Origin: Dendrocalamus latiflorus
Lineage: Eukaryota > Streptophyta > Magnoliopsida > Poales > Poaceae
NCBI GenBank assembly: GCA_017311315.1
Contig: CM029642.1
Coordinates: 18,614,560-18,678,559, forward strand
Direction: 5' to 3'
DNA length: 64,000 bases
Below the pieces are notes generated by a model that was not told the DNA's origin, did not search any database, and was given only the letters and a program-made list of their open reading frames with translations. Position 1 is the stretch's first letter. Each line of letters starts with the position of its first letter. A program made the position numbers and the translations under genes. Positions 9,611-22,436 of this stretch are shown here, in pieces.

Positions 9611-11340
9611 CAGGACCCTTCGGCTTTAAATAATACCGAAGCGTTAGCGCTCATAGAGGTTCCTAGACCGTCCGAGGTCGGTCGGTGTCTCTCGCAATTG
9701 TGGGCTTCATCACTTGGCAGAAAAATTTAACTACTACCTATATTTTACCGACTTACCTACCGCAGTAAAAAAAGACCCCCAAAGCACAGTGCAAGCCCAC
9801 CCTTTGGACCAAAAGGCCCTTAAGGCAGACAACGTCCAGAGAGGGAGTATGGAGTATAAGGGAGGGTATTTTTGGCATGGCACAATAAGAAGAGAGAGAG
9901 AGAGAGCCATCATGGCCATAGCCCCCGTACAAAAGACCAGTAAACTTCCAGAAGACACACCCCGAGCATTCTCCTGTATTTAGCCCCAACCAAGAGCCAA
10001 AGCAAAAGGCCACCCCTCATTTCTTCGCTTCAGCCCCAACCACAGAGCCAACTAGCCAAGCACAAGGCTACACAAACACCACCCCAAGTTCCATGGTAGC
10101 CATAGAGAGGTAGTGAGGGAGGAGAGACCGGAGGAGAGGAGCATGAGGTATAGGGGAAGACGAAGGAGAGGAGCAAGAGAAGGGCCCAACTGAACCGCAA
10201 AGCGGCCTTCACCGTCATTGTCCATGATCCTTGCTATCCTCAACCCGACATTCTAGTAGGCCATTCTATTCACCTTACCTCTAATGCAACTTCTTAGCGC
10301 GGCCGTGAGCACCATAGCTGGCATGGCTATCAAGCCACTAGCGGCGAGCTCGTAACCACCACGCGCGCCCTTGAGAGGAAATACGTACTCCCCGGCATAC
10401 ACCTCCCTAGCAAGTTCTATCGCGACAGCGATCCTAATCCTTCCCAAAACCATGCATGGCAGAAGAACAAAACTAGGCAAAAGTAGTAACCAAAACAAAG
10501 TACAGAGGGGAGAAAGAATGAACTGGTGATGCCCCTAGGGCTCATGATGGCGGCGGTCGGAGGTTGGTGCCAAGCGTGGGGTCGCTCTGGAGCCAGCTAG
10601 GCGCCTAGGAGGGAGAAGTTGAGATTCGGCCGGAGGAGCCAAGAGCACCCCACCGAAGCCATAGCCGACGGTGGGAACTCTCGAAAACTGAGGACCATGG
10701 CACCCAATCATGGTGGGCCGAACTGGCGTCGATGCCTGCGAGGAGCCTTGACCCCAAAGCGAGCCCAGGGGGAAACCAAGGGGGTGGTGAGCAGCGCTTG
10801 TAGGCCAACGGTAGGGGGAGCCACCAGAGGCGGGCCAAAGAGCACCGTCGTGCTGGCACGGTTCTCCGGCGGTGGCGGTGGCTGGCTCACCCAAAGAGGA
10901 GGGGTGTGCGGGAGGTGGCGCCAGCGCTGTGGTTGGGCTCCCGACCAGCTATGAGCTACAGCCGGTGAGCCCGAGGAGTGGCGCGGGGGAGGCGGCCGAC
11001 GGCTAGGGAGCATCCAGATCCAGCCCTGGCCAGCCGGATTTGAGGAGGTCAGTGCCGGATCTAAGAGAGAAGAGGGAGAACCACATGGGGAATGGAAGGA
11101 GAGGAGGCGGTGATTGAGCTGAATGAAAGGGAGAGAGATCAGGTGGGGAGGAAGAGAGAGAACAGAGAGGGTGGCCAGCCGGGTGAGGAAAAGAGGGGAG
11201 TGTTTGTCCCGGTAAGAAAACAAAAGGAAAGAGAGAGAGAGAGAGAGAGAAGAGAAAAGAAAATAAAAAAGGAGAAAAAGAAAAAACATAGTAGTTTTGT
11301 GACGTGTGCGTCGAAGCCTCATCCTTATGCATTTTCATGC
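9611..11340. other. Non-coding region, GC-rich and low-complexity; likely retrotransposon-derived
   Basis: No recognisable gene. 10540-11080 is GC-rich with open frames on both strands and no domain. 11090-11290 is a purine run with a (GA)n core near 11230-11250. The combination of a GC-rich block followed by a purine run resembles 15900-17130 and 53100-53760 in this window, so an LTR origin is plausible but not shown. Confidence 0.35.
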
Positions 11341-12605
11341 TAATGTCGGGCTTTATGTGTAGAATCAATGTCGTTCATTTAAGCACATGTACCGCTATAT
11401 GTTAGACAATGTGGAGATGTTGTTAATTTAGTGATGATGAATACCTGACATTTGGATTGCATTGAAATTTGCATTTGTGAAAGTTTCGGTCAATGCGCTT
11501 TTGGAAAACTAGAATTGCTGGAATATTTAGGTTAAGCGGTCTGAAGTCTGATCGCCGTGTATTGGGAGGTCTGACCGGCTGGCTTCGATCGGTAGTTGGT
11601 GGTCCGAACGGCCTTATGTTAGGCGGTTTGATTAGCGGACTTTGACAACGGTTGGAAGTTTGAGAGTTTATAACCATGGCAAATCGACCACAGCAGATCG
11701 ACCATGGCAGGTCGACCATGGTAGATCAACTACGGTAGGTCAAGCACGGCACAACGACTACAGATAAATGACTGTGACAGTGCACCAGTCGTAAGCTACA
11801 ATGAATCGATCGAAGCTACAGTGAACTGATCGGAGCTACAGTGAATCGGTCACGAGGTGGTCGGGCTCACACTGGAGCACGTGGAGATCAAAGGTGGATA
11901 ATGCGTGGAGAAGCTACGGAAGGTGCAATCCTGAAGGCTTCAACACTTGAGGATGATGCGTGGAGAAACTACAGGAGATGCAGTTTTGGAGGCTTTGACA
12001 CGTGAAGAGTTAAGAAGCTATGGAAGGAGTCCATAACTGGAAGGTTTAGAGATTTTAAAAACCCATGTTTGGAAGGGTTTCAGGTCCTCGGCCTTCAGGC
12101 GGTGTTCCTTGATTAGCATCCACATGAACCTAGATGTCAGGGTTGGTGCTAGCCTGGGCTCGAGTGACTCTGTGTGGCCATCTGCAGGTACAACTTTGCA
12201 CTTTAGACACTTATGCTAGGCAAGTGGGTTGTCAGCCCATAACAGTTATGTAAAAAACCAGTCGAGTAAAAGAAATGAGAAAAAAAATTTCAACACATGG
12301 CCTAAGCTTGGCCACACATCATTCATAATTAGAAGGTCACATAGCTCAACACATATGGCCCTCAAGCTAAACTGAGCTTCATAGTTACATGGCACACTTA
12401 GAGTTCTTAATCACTAACAACTACCATGCTAATTGGCTAACATATCTTCCTACTATTACAGGGGGTTAGTGCTTACTATCATTATACAATACCTAGCAAG
12501 CACTATACTGAACTACCTACTCCTCCATGAAACTGGCTCCTGGGCTGGAGGGGCTGTAGTTCGGTGACTGAGAGTGGGAACGGCTGCCACTGAAATCCAA
12601 CGAAT
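11341..12605. repeat. Non-coding repeats with 20-bp tandem units
   Basis: No gene is seen. At 11794-11853 a 20-bp unit starting AGCTACA occurs three times. Just upstream (about 11675-11750) shorter variants of a CGACCATGGCAGAT unit repeat four or five times. Scattered GGTCTGACCGG-type motifs (about 11535-11620) resemble those at 44104-44260. Retrotransposon origin is likely. Confidence 0.45.
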
Positions 12606-13397
12606 CTAAGAAATAGTAGAAGTGACTGCGGTCACGGTAGGCTTCCCCAAGCGGATGGCCGCCCGTGGTCTAGGGGGTCGCATGCTCTTGCGAGCGATGA
12701 GTATCGTGCGAGGCCCACTAGTCCACAGCTGGGGTGGAGCAAAACCCATAGTAGGTGTTGTGGGGGCTGAAGCGGGGATCGCGGTGGCAATTGTGGCTTG
12801 ATGTAACTCGGCGAGGGCGGTAGCCTTCTTCTTCTCCACCTCTACAAGTGCCTTCCTACAGTTGGCGAGCCGCTCCTAGAGTGTCTCCACCTGGCTGTAG
12901 CTGGCAAGCAGGAGCTATCAAAGATTGGCGATCTCTTCAAGTTCTGCAGTGTAGATAGCTCCCATGGCTCTGGTGAGATGCACCTGATGTGTGAGCATTA
13001 GGTTGTCCTCCGCCACGGGCATAAAAGTCTCATTGTGATTGGCCCCTTCCTGGCAGGACAGGTAGTAGAGGAAGGGGGACTTTAGTAGTGCGGGTCCGTG
13101 TATGTCACACAGCCGAGCAGCGGCTAGGCGAGCAGCGGCCTGAAGTGCAGTCATGGCAGGGCCCCTCTTATGCATACTCTGGAAGACATGGGGTGGCTCT
13201 TGTTCGTCTAGAGCGTAGATGAAGACCTCCATGTCCCAGGACTCCCTTGCTCCCTCAACGGTCTTATGCCCCCAATACATGGGCTGATCCTTATAGCCCA
13301 AGTAGTGCAGTTGCTTGCATAAGATGCTGGCAAATTCCCCCACATGTTGTCCATGGGCAAAGTAGTCCCACTGACCATCAGCCGCTCCTCCAGACAT
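12606..13397 (-). pseudogene. Retrotransposon-associated ORF, function unknown
   Basis: The minus frame 13397-12918 encodes 159 residues beginning MSGGAADGQWDYFAHG and ends at a stop. After a stop-containing gap, an Ala/Thr/Pro-rich frame follows at 12839-12606. The first part looks like genuine protein: mixed composition, Trp/Tyr/His-rich, with motifs such as EFASILCKQLHYLGY. I recognise it only as the type of non-gag-pol ORF found near grass LTR retrotransposons. It starts about 200 bp inside a minus-strand primer-binding site (13597-13604), which supports its place in the interior of an LTR element. There is no domain I can name. Confidence 0.45.
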
Positions 13398-13596
13398 CTG
13401 TAAGTTAAAACACTAGTTTTAGTATCTTTTGTAAAAAAATACCAAAGAAAGGAGGATGAGATTAGATTTAGGAATAGTAAGAAAGGAAGTAATACGCTAT
13501 ATTTTTAGAAATTCCTTTATTTACTAATCTCAAATTTTAGTCCTAGGGCCCTATCTAGTAGCCATCCTAAGGTCTTTACCCTACAGTCGTATACTT

Positions 13597-13604
13597 TGAT
13601 ACCA
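13597..13604 (-). other. Primer-binding site of a minus-strand LTR retrotransposon
   Basis: On the minus strand this reads TGGTATCA, the core complementary to initiator tRNA-Met used by many plant LTR retrotransposons. It follows a sequence ending ...CCGACA (13609), a plausible LTR 3' end. Confidence 0.6.
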
Positions 13605-16600
13605 GCTCTGTCGGACTCGGATTTTTCAATCCAGAATCCCCTGTGATTCACTGCACTATTCCCTGGATCAGCACATAGTGCTCACGGGTACCTTGCTGCA
13701 TCAACTCATACATCGCATGAAATATATTGAACCATAATATTACATATTAGAGTTAAAATACACCACATCGGGCGACAGTTTACACAAGGGCCGATCAGGC
13801 TAAATATTTACATTACAAAAGACAACAGCGGAAGCATAAGCAAAAGTAAGACCATTATCCACAGGCAAGCGACTGAGGGGTAAATGTGTGCAACAAATAT
13901 TGTCTAGGCCTAGATAATATATGTGCACACAATCTTCATTAAGTCTACTTGTCTAGGACTCGAACTCGAGAACATCATCCTAGTTTCCTTCGTTGGCTCC
14001 TCCATCTGTGGTGGGGTGTCCTCATAGATATAGTGGTCTTGGGGTCCCTTTTCATGATTTTGATAATGCGAGGGTGAGCACAAATCCATCGTGCTCCACG
14101 AGCCAATACACAGGATGCAATAGGTAACATGCATGGCTTACCAAGGAAGGGCTCGGGTTATTTTGTTTGCCATAAGCTGCTTTTAAAATATGTTACTAAA
14201 AATTCCTTAAGACCTAACAGTTTTAACTAAACAGAGTTTTTATCAATATATGAAAGAGTGCAATAATAATAGTGATCCAGATTCCATCCACCATTACATG
14301 GTTTCCGCACCATATACTAACCTTTCAGCGTTATAACCGCTTACCTTATCACTGGGACGACACCCAGGGCAACACAAATCAGGGTCTTTCTCTGCCCACC
14401 ACCTTTTCAATTTCACCCACAAAGTTTTTGAAATAGAACTATATCTGGTTAAGTTCCTATGTCCGCCCTGGCGCGGCTATTCGAATAGTTTTGACTCTGC
14501 AGAATTTGTACACTTTACCCACAAGAGACAATCCACTCGTTGCTCCACATGATTCCTTAGTCATGTGGTTGAGTAGACCATCACAATAATTTTTCAAAAT
14601 ATCTGCCCCTTTTGTCATCTCATCCTATGGGTTGCTTCCACTTGCGATGGGTCCCATACGTTGCGCGGGATGTAACCAAAGCTTCTAGCGCATTCGGACT
14701 CCACTCTTCACAATGCTAGCACAACTGGATACTTCACCCTCCTCTCAGTGTCCCTTTAGGCCTCCCCTTGCCCTTGCAATACTCCACTCCTTTCCACTAC
14801 CGATGAGATGAGTCCGGGGTTCGATAGTTTTACTTAGCCAAGTTGCAATTTGTAGACTTGTGGTTGTACTATTTTACATAGGAGATCATGATAAGATTCA
14901 GTCCTTAGTAGTATCTGGGCGGTTCTACTACAATCCACACACCGTGCTTCCACTGCATCACACACCAGCCCCCATACCATCCGCCCAGTTATTTAAGCAA
15001 GTTGGGGTTTTTAGGAGCATAAAATAATCATGTCAAAATATACCAGTCATCTCCACCATGACTTCCCAAATAAGTTTCTCATGATTAAGAGTGATGCTTG
15101 GGCATTTTAGTGCCTTGAGTATCTAAGTAGTACTAAACATGGCATGTAATTATAAACTTATTTTTGAAAGTTCTACCATTATAATTTTGTTAGGGTGACA
15201 AGGCTCAAATGCTCAAATGTTCCAAAAGAGTGTAATAATAACAAGTTTATTAATGGATATATAACTAGAATATTGAAATAAAACATATATTTGCACATAA
15301 AATAACAGCATGCAATTCGATAATTTAAAATAGAGATAATTTACAGAAAATGTAGGTTCAACATGATCAAAGTATTGACTCGCCTTGGTCATAGTTGATT
15401 TGGTCTCAGTCGTCGAGAGCTGCTTCAGCCTCAGCCTCTTCCTCTTGGGCCTCGTATGCTATTTTTACGTTGCATGAAAATTCAGATAAAAATCAGTAAA
15501 CCAAAAAAATCTCACAAAAAATTCAAATGAGCTTCAAAAAATTATGATTTTAGTTCCATTGGATATATATCGAATTTAGATGAATTTAGAAATTTATTTC
15601 ACTCAATTTGGAGTTAAGATGAATAAGTTATGCCTTTTTGAAGTTCTCAGTTTAAATAAATTTGAAAAATAAATAAAATCTGATAGGTGCGGCCAACAAC
15701 AGATTTTTATTTTTTTTCTTTTATTTTTATTTTCTCTTCTCTGTACCTATGACAAGTGGGACCAGTTACTATTTAATTAATTAGGGTAGGGCCCATAGGT
15801 CAGTGAGTGTTTGGTTTAATTGATCCTTATTAGAATTAATTAATCATCATTAGTAATAATGATATGTCTTAACCGTAATTAATCACGCTACAGTGCTTCT
15901 TCCTCCAGCCAACAAACGGGGAGCTTGCTGCCGGCGGAGGAGACGGTGACCGGCCATGACCATTCGAAAAATGGAATGCTAATGCCCGCGCGTACATCTG
16001 GGCTTGGTCCCGCTCGCCAATTTGGCGGTGGCAGCGGTCGGCGGCGATCGCAAGTGGTGGCGGAGCAGGGGAAAGGTGTCTACGGCAGCGCATGGCACTG
16101 GAGGTCAATTAAACGGAAGGGGAGCACCGGGGCACAGACAGGAGGCTACCTCGAGGGTTGGTGCGGCTTGGGAGAGGCGGTGGTGGTCCAGCGGCGTGGG
16201 GCGGTAGCGAGCAGAGGAGGCGCACAGTGCGGGCTCAGCTCGGGCGGCGAGAGGCCCGGCCAATGGCGTGGATGGCGTCGCGCTGCTCCGAGGATACTTC
16301 GGTGGGGCTGAATTGGACCACGGTGGCGCGAAGCTGTGGATTTCCCCATTGGCCGGCATTGGGGAAGAAAGTGCCGCTGGCGAGCTATGGAGCACGGGAG
16401 GCTGATTGCTTTGAGTGGGAGAAGGGGTGAGGTGTGAGGAAGATGGTGGCGACCTTCCCCGGCTTTTATAGGCTACGAGGGAGGTTGGCGTCGTGGAGGT
16501 CAATGCGGCGGCGTGCGGTGATGTCGGCTTCGACATAGCCACATGAAATGGAGACGGGATGGGTCGGAGCTGGCACAGGTGTGTATGCGCGATGACGCCA

Positions 16601-17210
16601 GAAATAGTGGAGCGGTTGGGCACGCAAGAGCCGAGACAGGGCGTGACAGGAGCAGGCGTGCTCGGAGGGGACGGTGACGCGACGGGAAGGTCAGGCGAGA
16701 CGGTGGCAAGTGGGAGCGACGCTCGTCGTGATGCAAGGCGACGTGATGGGCGGTTAGGGGTGGGTCGCAGTGGTAGAGTCTGCATTGTAGTTGACCGAAG
16801 CCGCTGGGCGCAGCGGTCCAAGCGGGGCGATGCGACGGGGCGGAGCTGCCAGGCGGTCAGCGGTGATGCACACGGCAGTGAAGGAGCAATAGCCTGGAGT
16901 GGCAGTCGAGCTCACTGTGGCTGACGACAGCTGGTACGGGCACGAGGACATGCCAACGACCGTCAGTCCGAAGGAGGCGCGGTGGGGAGGCTAGATGCGG
17001 CAGCCCAACGAGGAAGAGGGCTTCGGCCTTGGCCGAATTTTAGCCAGGGGGCATGGAGGAAGAAAGGAGATGGGCCGGCCTGGGCTGGCTTGGGCCGGCC
17101 CGAGAAGGTTTTCCTCTCTCTTTTTTTTTTAATTTGTATAGTTATATATATTTTATTTATGTATCATTATTATTGTATTATTGTGGTGCGTGTATGTATA
17201 TTTATTTACC

Positions 17211-17212
<2 letters not shown>

Positions 17213-17269
<57 letters not shown>
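17213..17269 (+). repeat. (TTA)n microsatellite
   Basis: About 19 uninterrupted TTA/ATT units directly after a T-rich stretch. Confidence 0.95.
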
Positions 17270-17516
17270 GGCCCACAACAAAAATTTAAGTTTTGATTCA
17301 AATTATACCCTTCCTCTTTTAATTTGGCAAAATTTCAAATCCTTGGTTAAATTAAATTTTTATTCTTGACTTAACTTTTCAACCTTCCTCTTTTCCTATT
17401 CTCCTACCTTAGTTGATGGATCATCTTTTCAAATTTGATTTTAAATTATAAATTCCTATCATTTTCACATTTCCTTCATAATTTTCTATTAGTTTATTTT
17501 TCATGATTTTCTTCAA

Positions 17517-18560
17517 TTGTTGGAACATCAATCAAAATCCAAATGTCGAGAAGATGAAATTTTCAAAATATTTCAAGGGCTACACATTTCTCAGGATTCA
17601 AATTTTCAGGATGTTACAAATGATGACGATTACAGTGATCCTGATAAAGTAAGACCGTCGTATGATGAGCTTGAAGATGTTTTGGTTAGACTTGCTATTG
17701 AATTAAAAAGACCAAAAAGAAATTAAAAGAAAATAATTTTTTTTGAAAGCTTGAATTTTGAGATTAATAGACTTAGAGTTTCTATTCCTAAAAATGAATC
17801 ATGTGACTTTTGTCAAGTTTTACATCTGAGTTGAACACTGCTGGGTCAATTAATGCATCAAACTTGGTTCAATTTAGTGATGTAACTGTTAAACTTGATG
17901 AATTAAAATTGGCTCATGACTCGTGTCACAAAAAGTTAAAAATTGCAAATGATGAAATTGAAAAGCTTAAGTTTAGTTTTTCTACATATTTAGAGTCAAG
18001 TATTTCAAATGCTCAATCTAAAGCTACTCTAAATGTGAATTGCTAAAATTTAGACCTAATTCATCTCAGGAATCATTTCAACATATACTTTATCATGAGA
18101 CACTTTCTTTCTCTAACTGTCCTAAGCATAACATTAAAATAGAAGTATTGGCTAGACAACTTAATGATTTTGCTAAAAAAAATAGATTGACTCAATCTAG
18201 TGCTTCTAAGAATCTTGTGAATGAATTTGTTAAATGCATAGCTTGTCCCTCATTGGCTAAAGAAAATAAGTATCTTAAGGACACTTTAGAGAGATTTTCT
18301 TTTGTAAGAAAATTTTGAATATATTTCTAGACAAGTCAAAAATAAGTGTGAAAAACTATGGTCTAGGATTTAATTTTGTTGAGCATGTCAAGAATAATTC
18401 TCCTAAGATTATTAAACTTCTTGAATCTAGAAAATTTGAAGTAAAATTTGAACGAAAACAAATTGTCTTTAAATCTGCTAGTATTGCAAAGGATTTCTTT
18501 ACCAAAGTGAATATTTTTAGGGCAAAAGATATGACTTCTTATCAAGTCAAGTATCATTGA
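17517..18560 (+). pseudogene. Degenerate LTR-retrotransposon gag-region fragment
   Basis: Three plus-strand frames in series, broken by stops and shifts, read as one Lys/Asn/Ser-rich, coiled-coil-prone protein. The middle part has CIACPSLAKENKYLKDTLERF and the last part KNYGLGFNFVEHVKNN. This order of a Cys pair, a coiled coil and a GLG motif resembles the spacer region of grass copia-type gag proteins before the zinc knuckle, which is not seen here. The AT-rich composition differs sharply from the GC-rich block to its left, so it is probably a separate insertion in the opposite orientation to the surrounding LTR. The assignment is by resemblance only. Confidence 0.4.
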
Positions 18561-19108
18561 ACTCATTACGATAGAGAGGGTCATTTTGTTTAATTTTGCT
18601 TTTGAAAAGCGAAGAAAGACAGAGGAGAATAAGTCTTGATCATGAGCATTGCATTGCATTAAAATTGATTGAGATGTGATATCGAGACATGTGAAGAATG
18701 ATATGTTATCGTATGTTTGTGTTTATGTTAATGTTGAAACATGTGAGAATGACATGGTAATGTTGTTGTCTGTGCGTATGGTAGTGTCTATCGGTCTATT
18801 ATGTGCTTGCTGAGTCTCTGAAATCACCCTTACTTTATTTTTTTAGGTGATCACTGAAGACATCATACACGGGTGGGAGTAGCACATGAATAATTTCACG
18901 TACTAGCAGCACTTCACATATCAACTTTTGTTAGTATGTTTAGACTCTATTGGTATGCTAGAGTTAGAGCTAAAATGGTATGGTGTTTATCTAGTCACTG
19001 CAATGTAAATAAAGTAGTGTTTACTTAAAACTGTCAACAGTTGTTAAAATGGTAATATTATGCAATGATAGTAGCACTCTAGATCCAGAGGATGGACGAG
19101 GTGTTACA

Positions 19109-20621
19109 ATTCTTAACTAACAATAGCAAGTTAGACAATCATTTGAGACATGAAAACTTAGAACTTTACCCAACATATGCACACAAGGACTAGGAGACTT
19201 GTGGCAAGGATCAAAGGGGACCAAGCCTGACGAGCAGCGGTAGCTCAGACTTTTCATGTGCTAGAGGCCTGGCTGGTACAACACAAATGACACCAGCTAA
19301 ATCAAACTGATCACAGGAGCCCACCATGTTTCATCTTCGGTGAATACAAATTACCCAAGTACCGTGTTCTCGTCACGTATTCCCCAACTCATAACTGTAA
19401 GCACAGATCAGCAGGCTGCGACTGCGAGATTCATATTCCCGCTGATCCATTGCTGAAGCTCTACCAAACATGTGCCCAGAGCCACATAAAATAGATACAA
19501 GACATATATGATGGTACAAGATGGACAGAATGTTGATTTCCCTCTTCTTCTTCTGAAGAACAATACCATATGCAAATATCACCTCATGATGGTTGGACAG
19601 AAAAACTATGTGATGTGTTCCCGGTTCCCACGAAATCTTTACTACCATCATGTTAGATCTTTTAAGGATTAAACAAAATCTTTTACCGTGGCCATGCTAG
19701 AACATATAAGATGAAACAAAATGTTTACCACCACAACACCAACTACACCTTAGTACATCCACTCAGTGCTGAACTTCCATCATGCTCTGCTCATTCGTTC
19801 AAGTCTATCCAGTCGCGTCAGATATTTATATTCCTTGATAGCTTTTCAGAACATGTTCTGAAGGCTGTCGCGGCTTTTAGTGGAATATTCTAACCACTAA
19901 AAGTTACACCTCACCGATCAGCTCTAGCTCAAAATGTAGGGAATCCACTTTTCCTGGATCAAGTTTAAATGCCAGCCATGGACAACCAGTTAGTGCCAAT
20001 CGGTGTCTCTTCTCCTTCTGATAGAAAAAGAATCTTGATCCCTGAGCATATATTCCTAGACACCTAATGACCATTTTTTTAAAAAAACAGAGGAACCTAA
20101 TACCCACTTTGGCTATATGAGTCACCAAGTATAATATGCATCAAATCATGTCCACGGTGAATGCGATTCTTGGAAACTTTGCATATTGTACAATGGAATC
20201 ATCAAGTATAATTTTCGTCAAATCATGGCAACTGTGAATGCGATGTTTGGAAACTTTGCATATTGTACAATGAAAGAAATGCCTTGTGTGTGAAAATGTT
20301 ATGTCTCGCCAAAAAAGAGTCCCGTATGTTACCAAAAACATGGATAGTTTTAACAGAAATAGCACTTCTGCATTAGCGACGGTCCTGTTCCGACACTTGG
20401 AATCTCATGTGTTGCAATCAAAGCTTAAATTTTAAGCATGCTCCTGGTGCTAAGTAGAAGATGCACATGCATATAACAAAATTTCCAGGACAATGGTTCA
20501 TCCAAAATGATTCCAGATAACAGTACGTAACATATAAAGTCCTTCTGTAGATAACAACAAAAGTTGCTAAACCCACTATTAGTTTATGGGAAATGGTAGA
20601 TCTACCAAGCTACCTACAATC
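19109..20621. other. Non-coding spacer
   Basis: No gene is recognised. A 77-bp unit is duplicated in tandem at 20122-20275, from TCAYCAAGTATAAT to TTTGCATATTGTACAATG. The rest shows no structure I can name. Confidence 0.55.
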
Positions 20622-20624
20622 CTA

Positions 20625-21835
20625 CACTACTACAGAAAAGGTCACCACAGACGGTTCAAAACCGTCATCACAGACGGTTTCTGATCCATCTGAATTTATG
20701 TGTCTGTAATAACAGGTGGTTATCACAGACATCTCTTGAACCATTTGTGATAAGTTACAACACAAATGATTTTTCAAAAAATCGTCTGTGATATATCAGA
20801 TATCATAGACATAGCGTCATAGCCATTTGTGATAGTCTATCATCACAAACAGTTCTAGTTAAGAACTGTCTATGATTGCGTTATCTCATTCTTATAAATA
20901 GGTCTCCTTCAGTTCATCAACATTATCTAATTGCACTATAAAACAATGTAATCAAATAATGCAGTTGAACCAATGCAGGCCTATTTATGAGAACAAGATC
21001 ATCGTGCAATAAACTTTGGCGCTATGTTTTCATCCTGCAATAAAACATGAATTTCAACAAGAGTTGAAACCCTAGCCATCCATCAATCATCACAAGAACT
21101 AAGGCATTAACAATTAATTTTCACATGCACGAGCATCAAGATTTACATAGCCGAAACCCTAGCCATCCAACAATTTTGTGTGGGGGATATATCACCGGCG
21201 ATGAAGCAGAGGTGGCGATAGTGTCACCGTTGAGTCATGATAGTGACACTGCATAAGATACTCTTACGGCACTTATACCAAGAGTGCTTTGTGCATTCAA
21301 TCGTGGCACCACAATTGGAGGTGGAGGAGCTCACGACTGTAGTAGGCATCATCGAGGGGACGGGGTGCTTCGGTTTGAGGGAGGAAGTAGGAATAAGAAG
21401 TGGATAAACTAGGAGCAGCAAGAAAATGTCCTCATCAGTGTTGGTTCTTAGAGTGAAATTGGGGGAAAGAGAGAGGGGCAGTAATAAGGGGCGAGAGATG
21501 GGAGGTGACCGGTGTATGCCATTCGATGCAGAGAGAATGAATGGGTGAGATCAAAATCCTTGGAGAGATGCCACAGATCGGTGATGTGGCATTATCACAG
21601 ATGGTTCAGATTAAAAACCATATGTGATGTATGCTGGTATCACAAACGGTTTTTAATCCTAACCATTTGTGATAATATCATCGTCTCTGATAATTATGTA
21701 TCATAGACGGTTCTAGCCATTGCTAGTAACATAGATAGTCATGCTTTTAAAACTGTCTATGATAATTGCAACACTAACAGTTCTCTAGAACCGTCTATGA
21801 TAAGATGTCCAGTATAGTCTTTTTTTGTAGTAGTG
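20625..21835. mobile_element. Non-autonomous CACTA (En/Spm) element
   Basis: This 1.2-kb element starts CACTACTACAGAAAAGG and its other end, read inward, is CACTACTACAAAAAAAG. Subterminal regions hold many copies of a 10-12-bp motif in both orientations (for example CACAGACGGTT, ACCGTCTATGATA), about ten in the first 250 bp and more in the last 250 bp. Such repeats are the binding sites of the element's own TnpA-type protein in known CACTA elements. The interior has no transposase, so it depends on a partner elsewhere. The 3-bp flanks are CTA and TAG, not an identical duplication. Confidence 0.88.
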
Positions 21836-22218
21836 TAGACTAATGAATGTTCCTACAGTTCAACAAAAACTAGGCATTTGTTTGCCTATCAATGATTTGT
21901 ACTAGATTTACTATTTCAAGCAACACAGCCAACATCTATCCAGAAAAACTCGCATCCCTACATTCAAAAGTACACATACAGACATACTAACATGGATACA
22001 AAATCATAAAACATCAAACAATCCCATTGGTTCAAAGCTGTACATCATAGATGCTTTACAAATATTCTCCACTAAAAAATTGTATATTTTTCAAGAGCAA
22101 AAATTGACCGCTTTTCTAATGCAATAAATCTAGTTTCATTCGATGTCAAATCAACTCAAGGAAAAAATTTTGATAAGACACAAATAATAAAACCAATAGA
22201 TTGAACTTGACATACTAT
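21836..22218. other. AT-rich spacer
   Basis: No gene or structured repeat is seen. Confidence 0.5.
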
Positions 22219-22436
22219 GGCCCCGTTTGGCCGGGTTCAGCTTCAAGCTTTTAGGCTTCGAAGCTGATTTTCTGGCCAAATGCTTGGGCTTCAAAGCCTA
22301 AAAATGAACTGAAAATTCGAGGCCAAGCCCAAAATGAACTACGGATTACGGATTTAGAGCCTGGATTTCGTAGCTTCTCTTGGAGCTTGGGCTTTGAGGC
22401 CAAAAAGGGAGAAACCGAGCTCGGCCAAACGACACC
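22219..22436. mobile_element. Tourist-like MITE
   Basis: This 218-bp element starts GGCCCCGTTTGGCCGGG and its other end, read inward, is GGTGTCGTTTGGCCGAG. The flanks are TAT and TAA, close to the TWA duplication of PIF/Harbinger elements but not identical. The interior has inverted AAGCTT/GGCTTC motifs and no ORF. Confidence 0.65.

Larger units (their letters stand above)
13609..19108 (-). mobile_element. Putative 5' LTR region of the minus-strand retrotransposon, with inserted sequence
   Basis: The minus strand starts TGTAACACCTCG at 19108, a form common for grass gypsy LTRs, and ends CCGACA at 13609 just before a PBS. The 5.5-kb span is too long for an ordinary LTR, so it probably holds insertions such as the gag-like sequence at 17517-18560. 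It includes a GC-rich block (15900-17110) with many domainless open frames and a (TTA)n tract. No second LTR copy was found to the left, so the assignment is tentative. Confidence 0.35.

Noticed and set aside
10708..11322. 204-residue minus-strand frame
   Set aside because: Ser/Leu/Pro low-complexity product of a purine run and GC-rich DNA; no domain or codon signal.
13770..13800. CGGGCGACAG as left hairpin of MULE-2
   Set aside because: Single hit without a palindromic partner or TIR sequence, and 9 kb away from the PMD gene.
16105..16821. 238-residue minus-strand frame
   Set aside because: Open in several frames at once because of high GC; Pro/Ser/Arg-rich with no domain; lies in a putative LTR.
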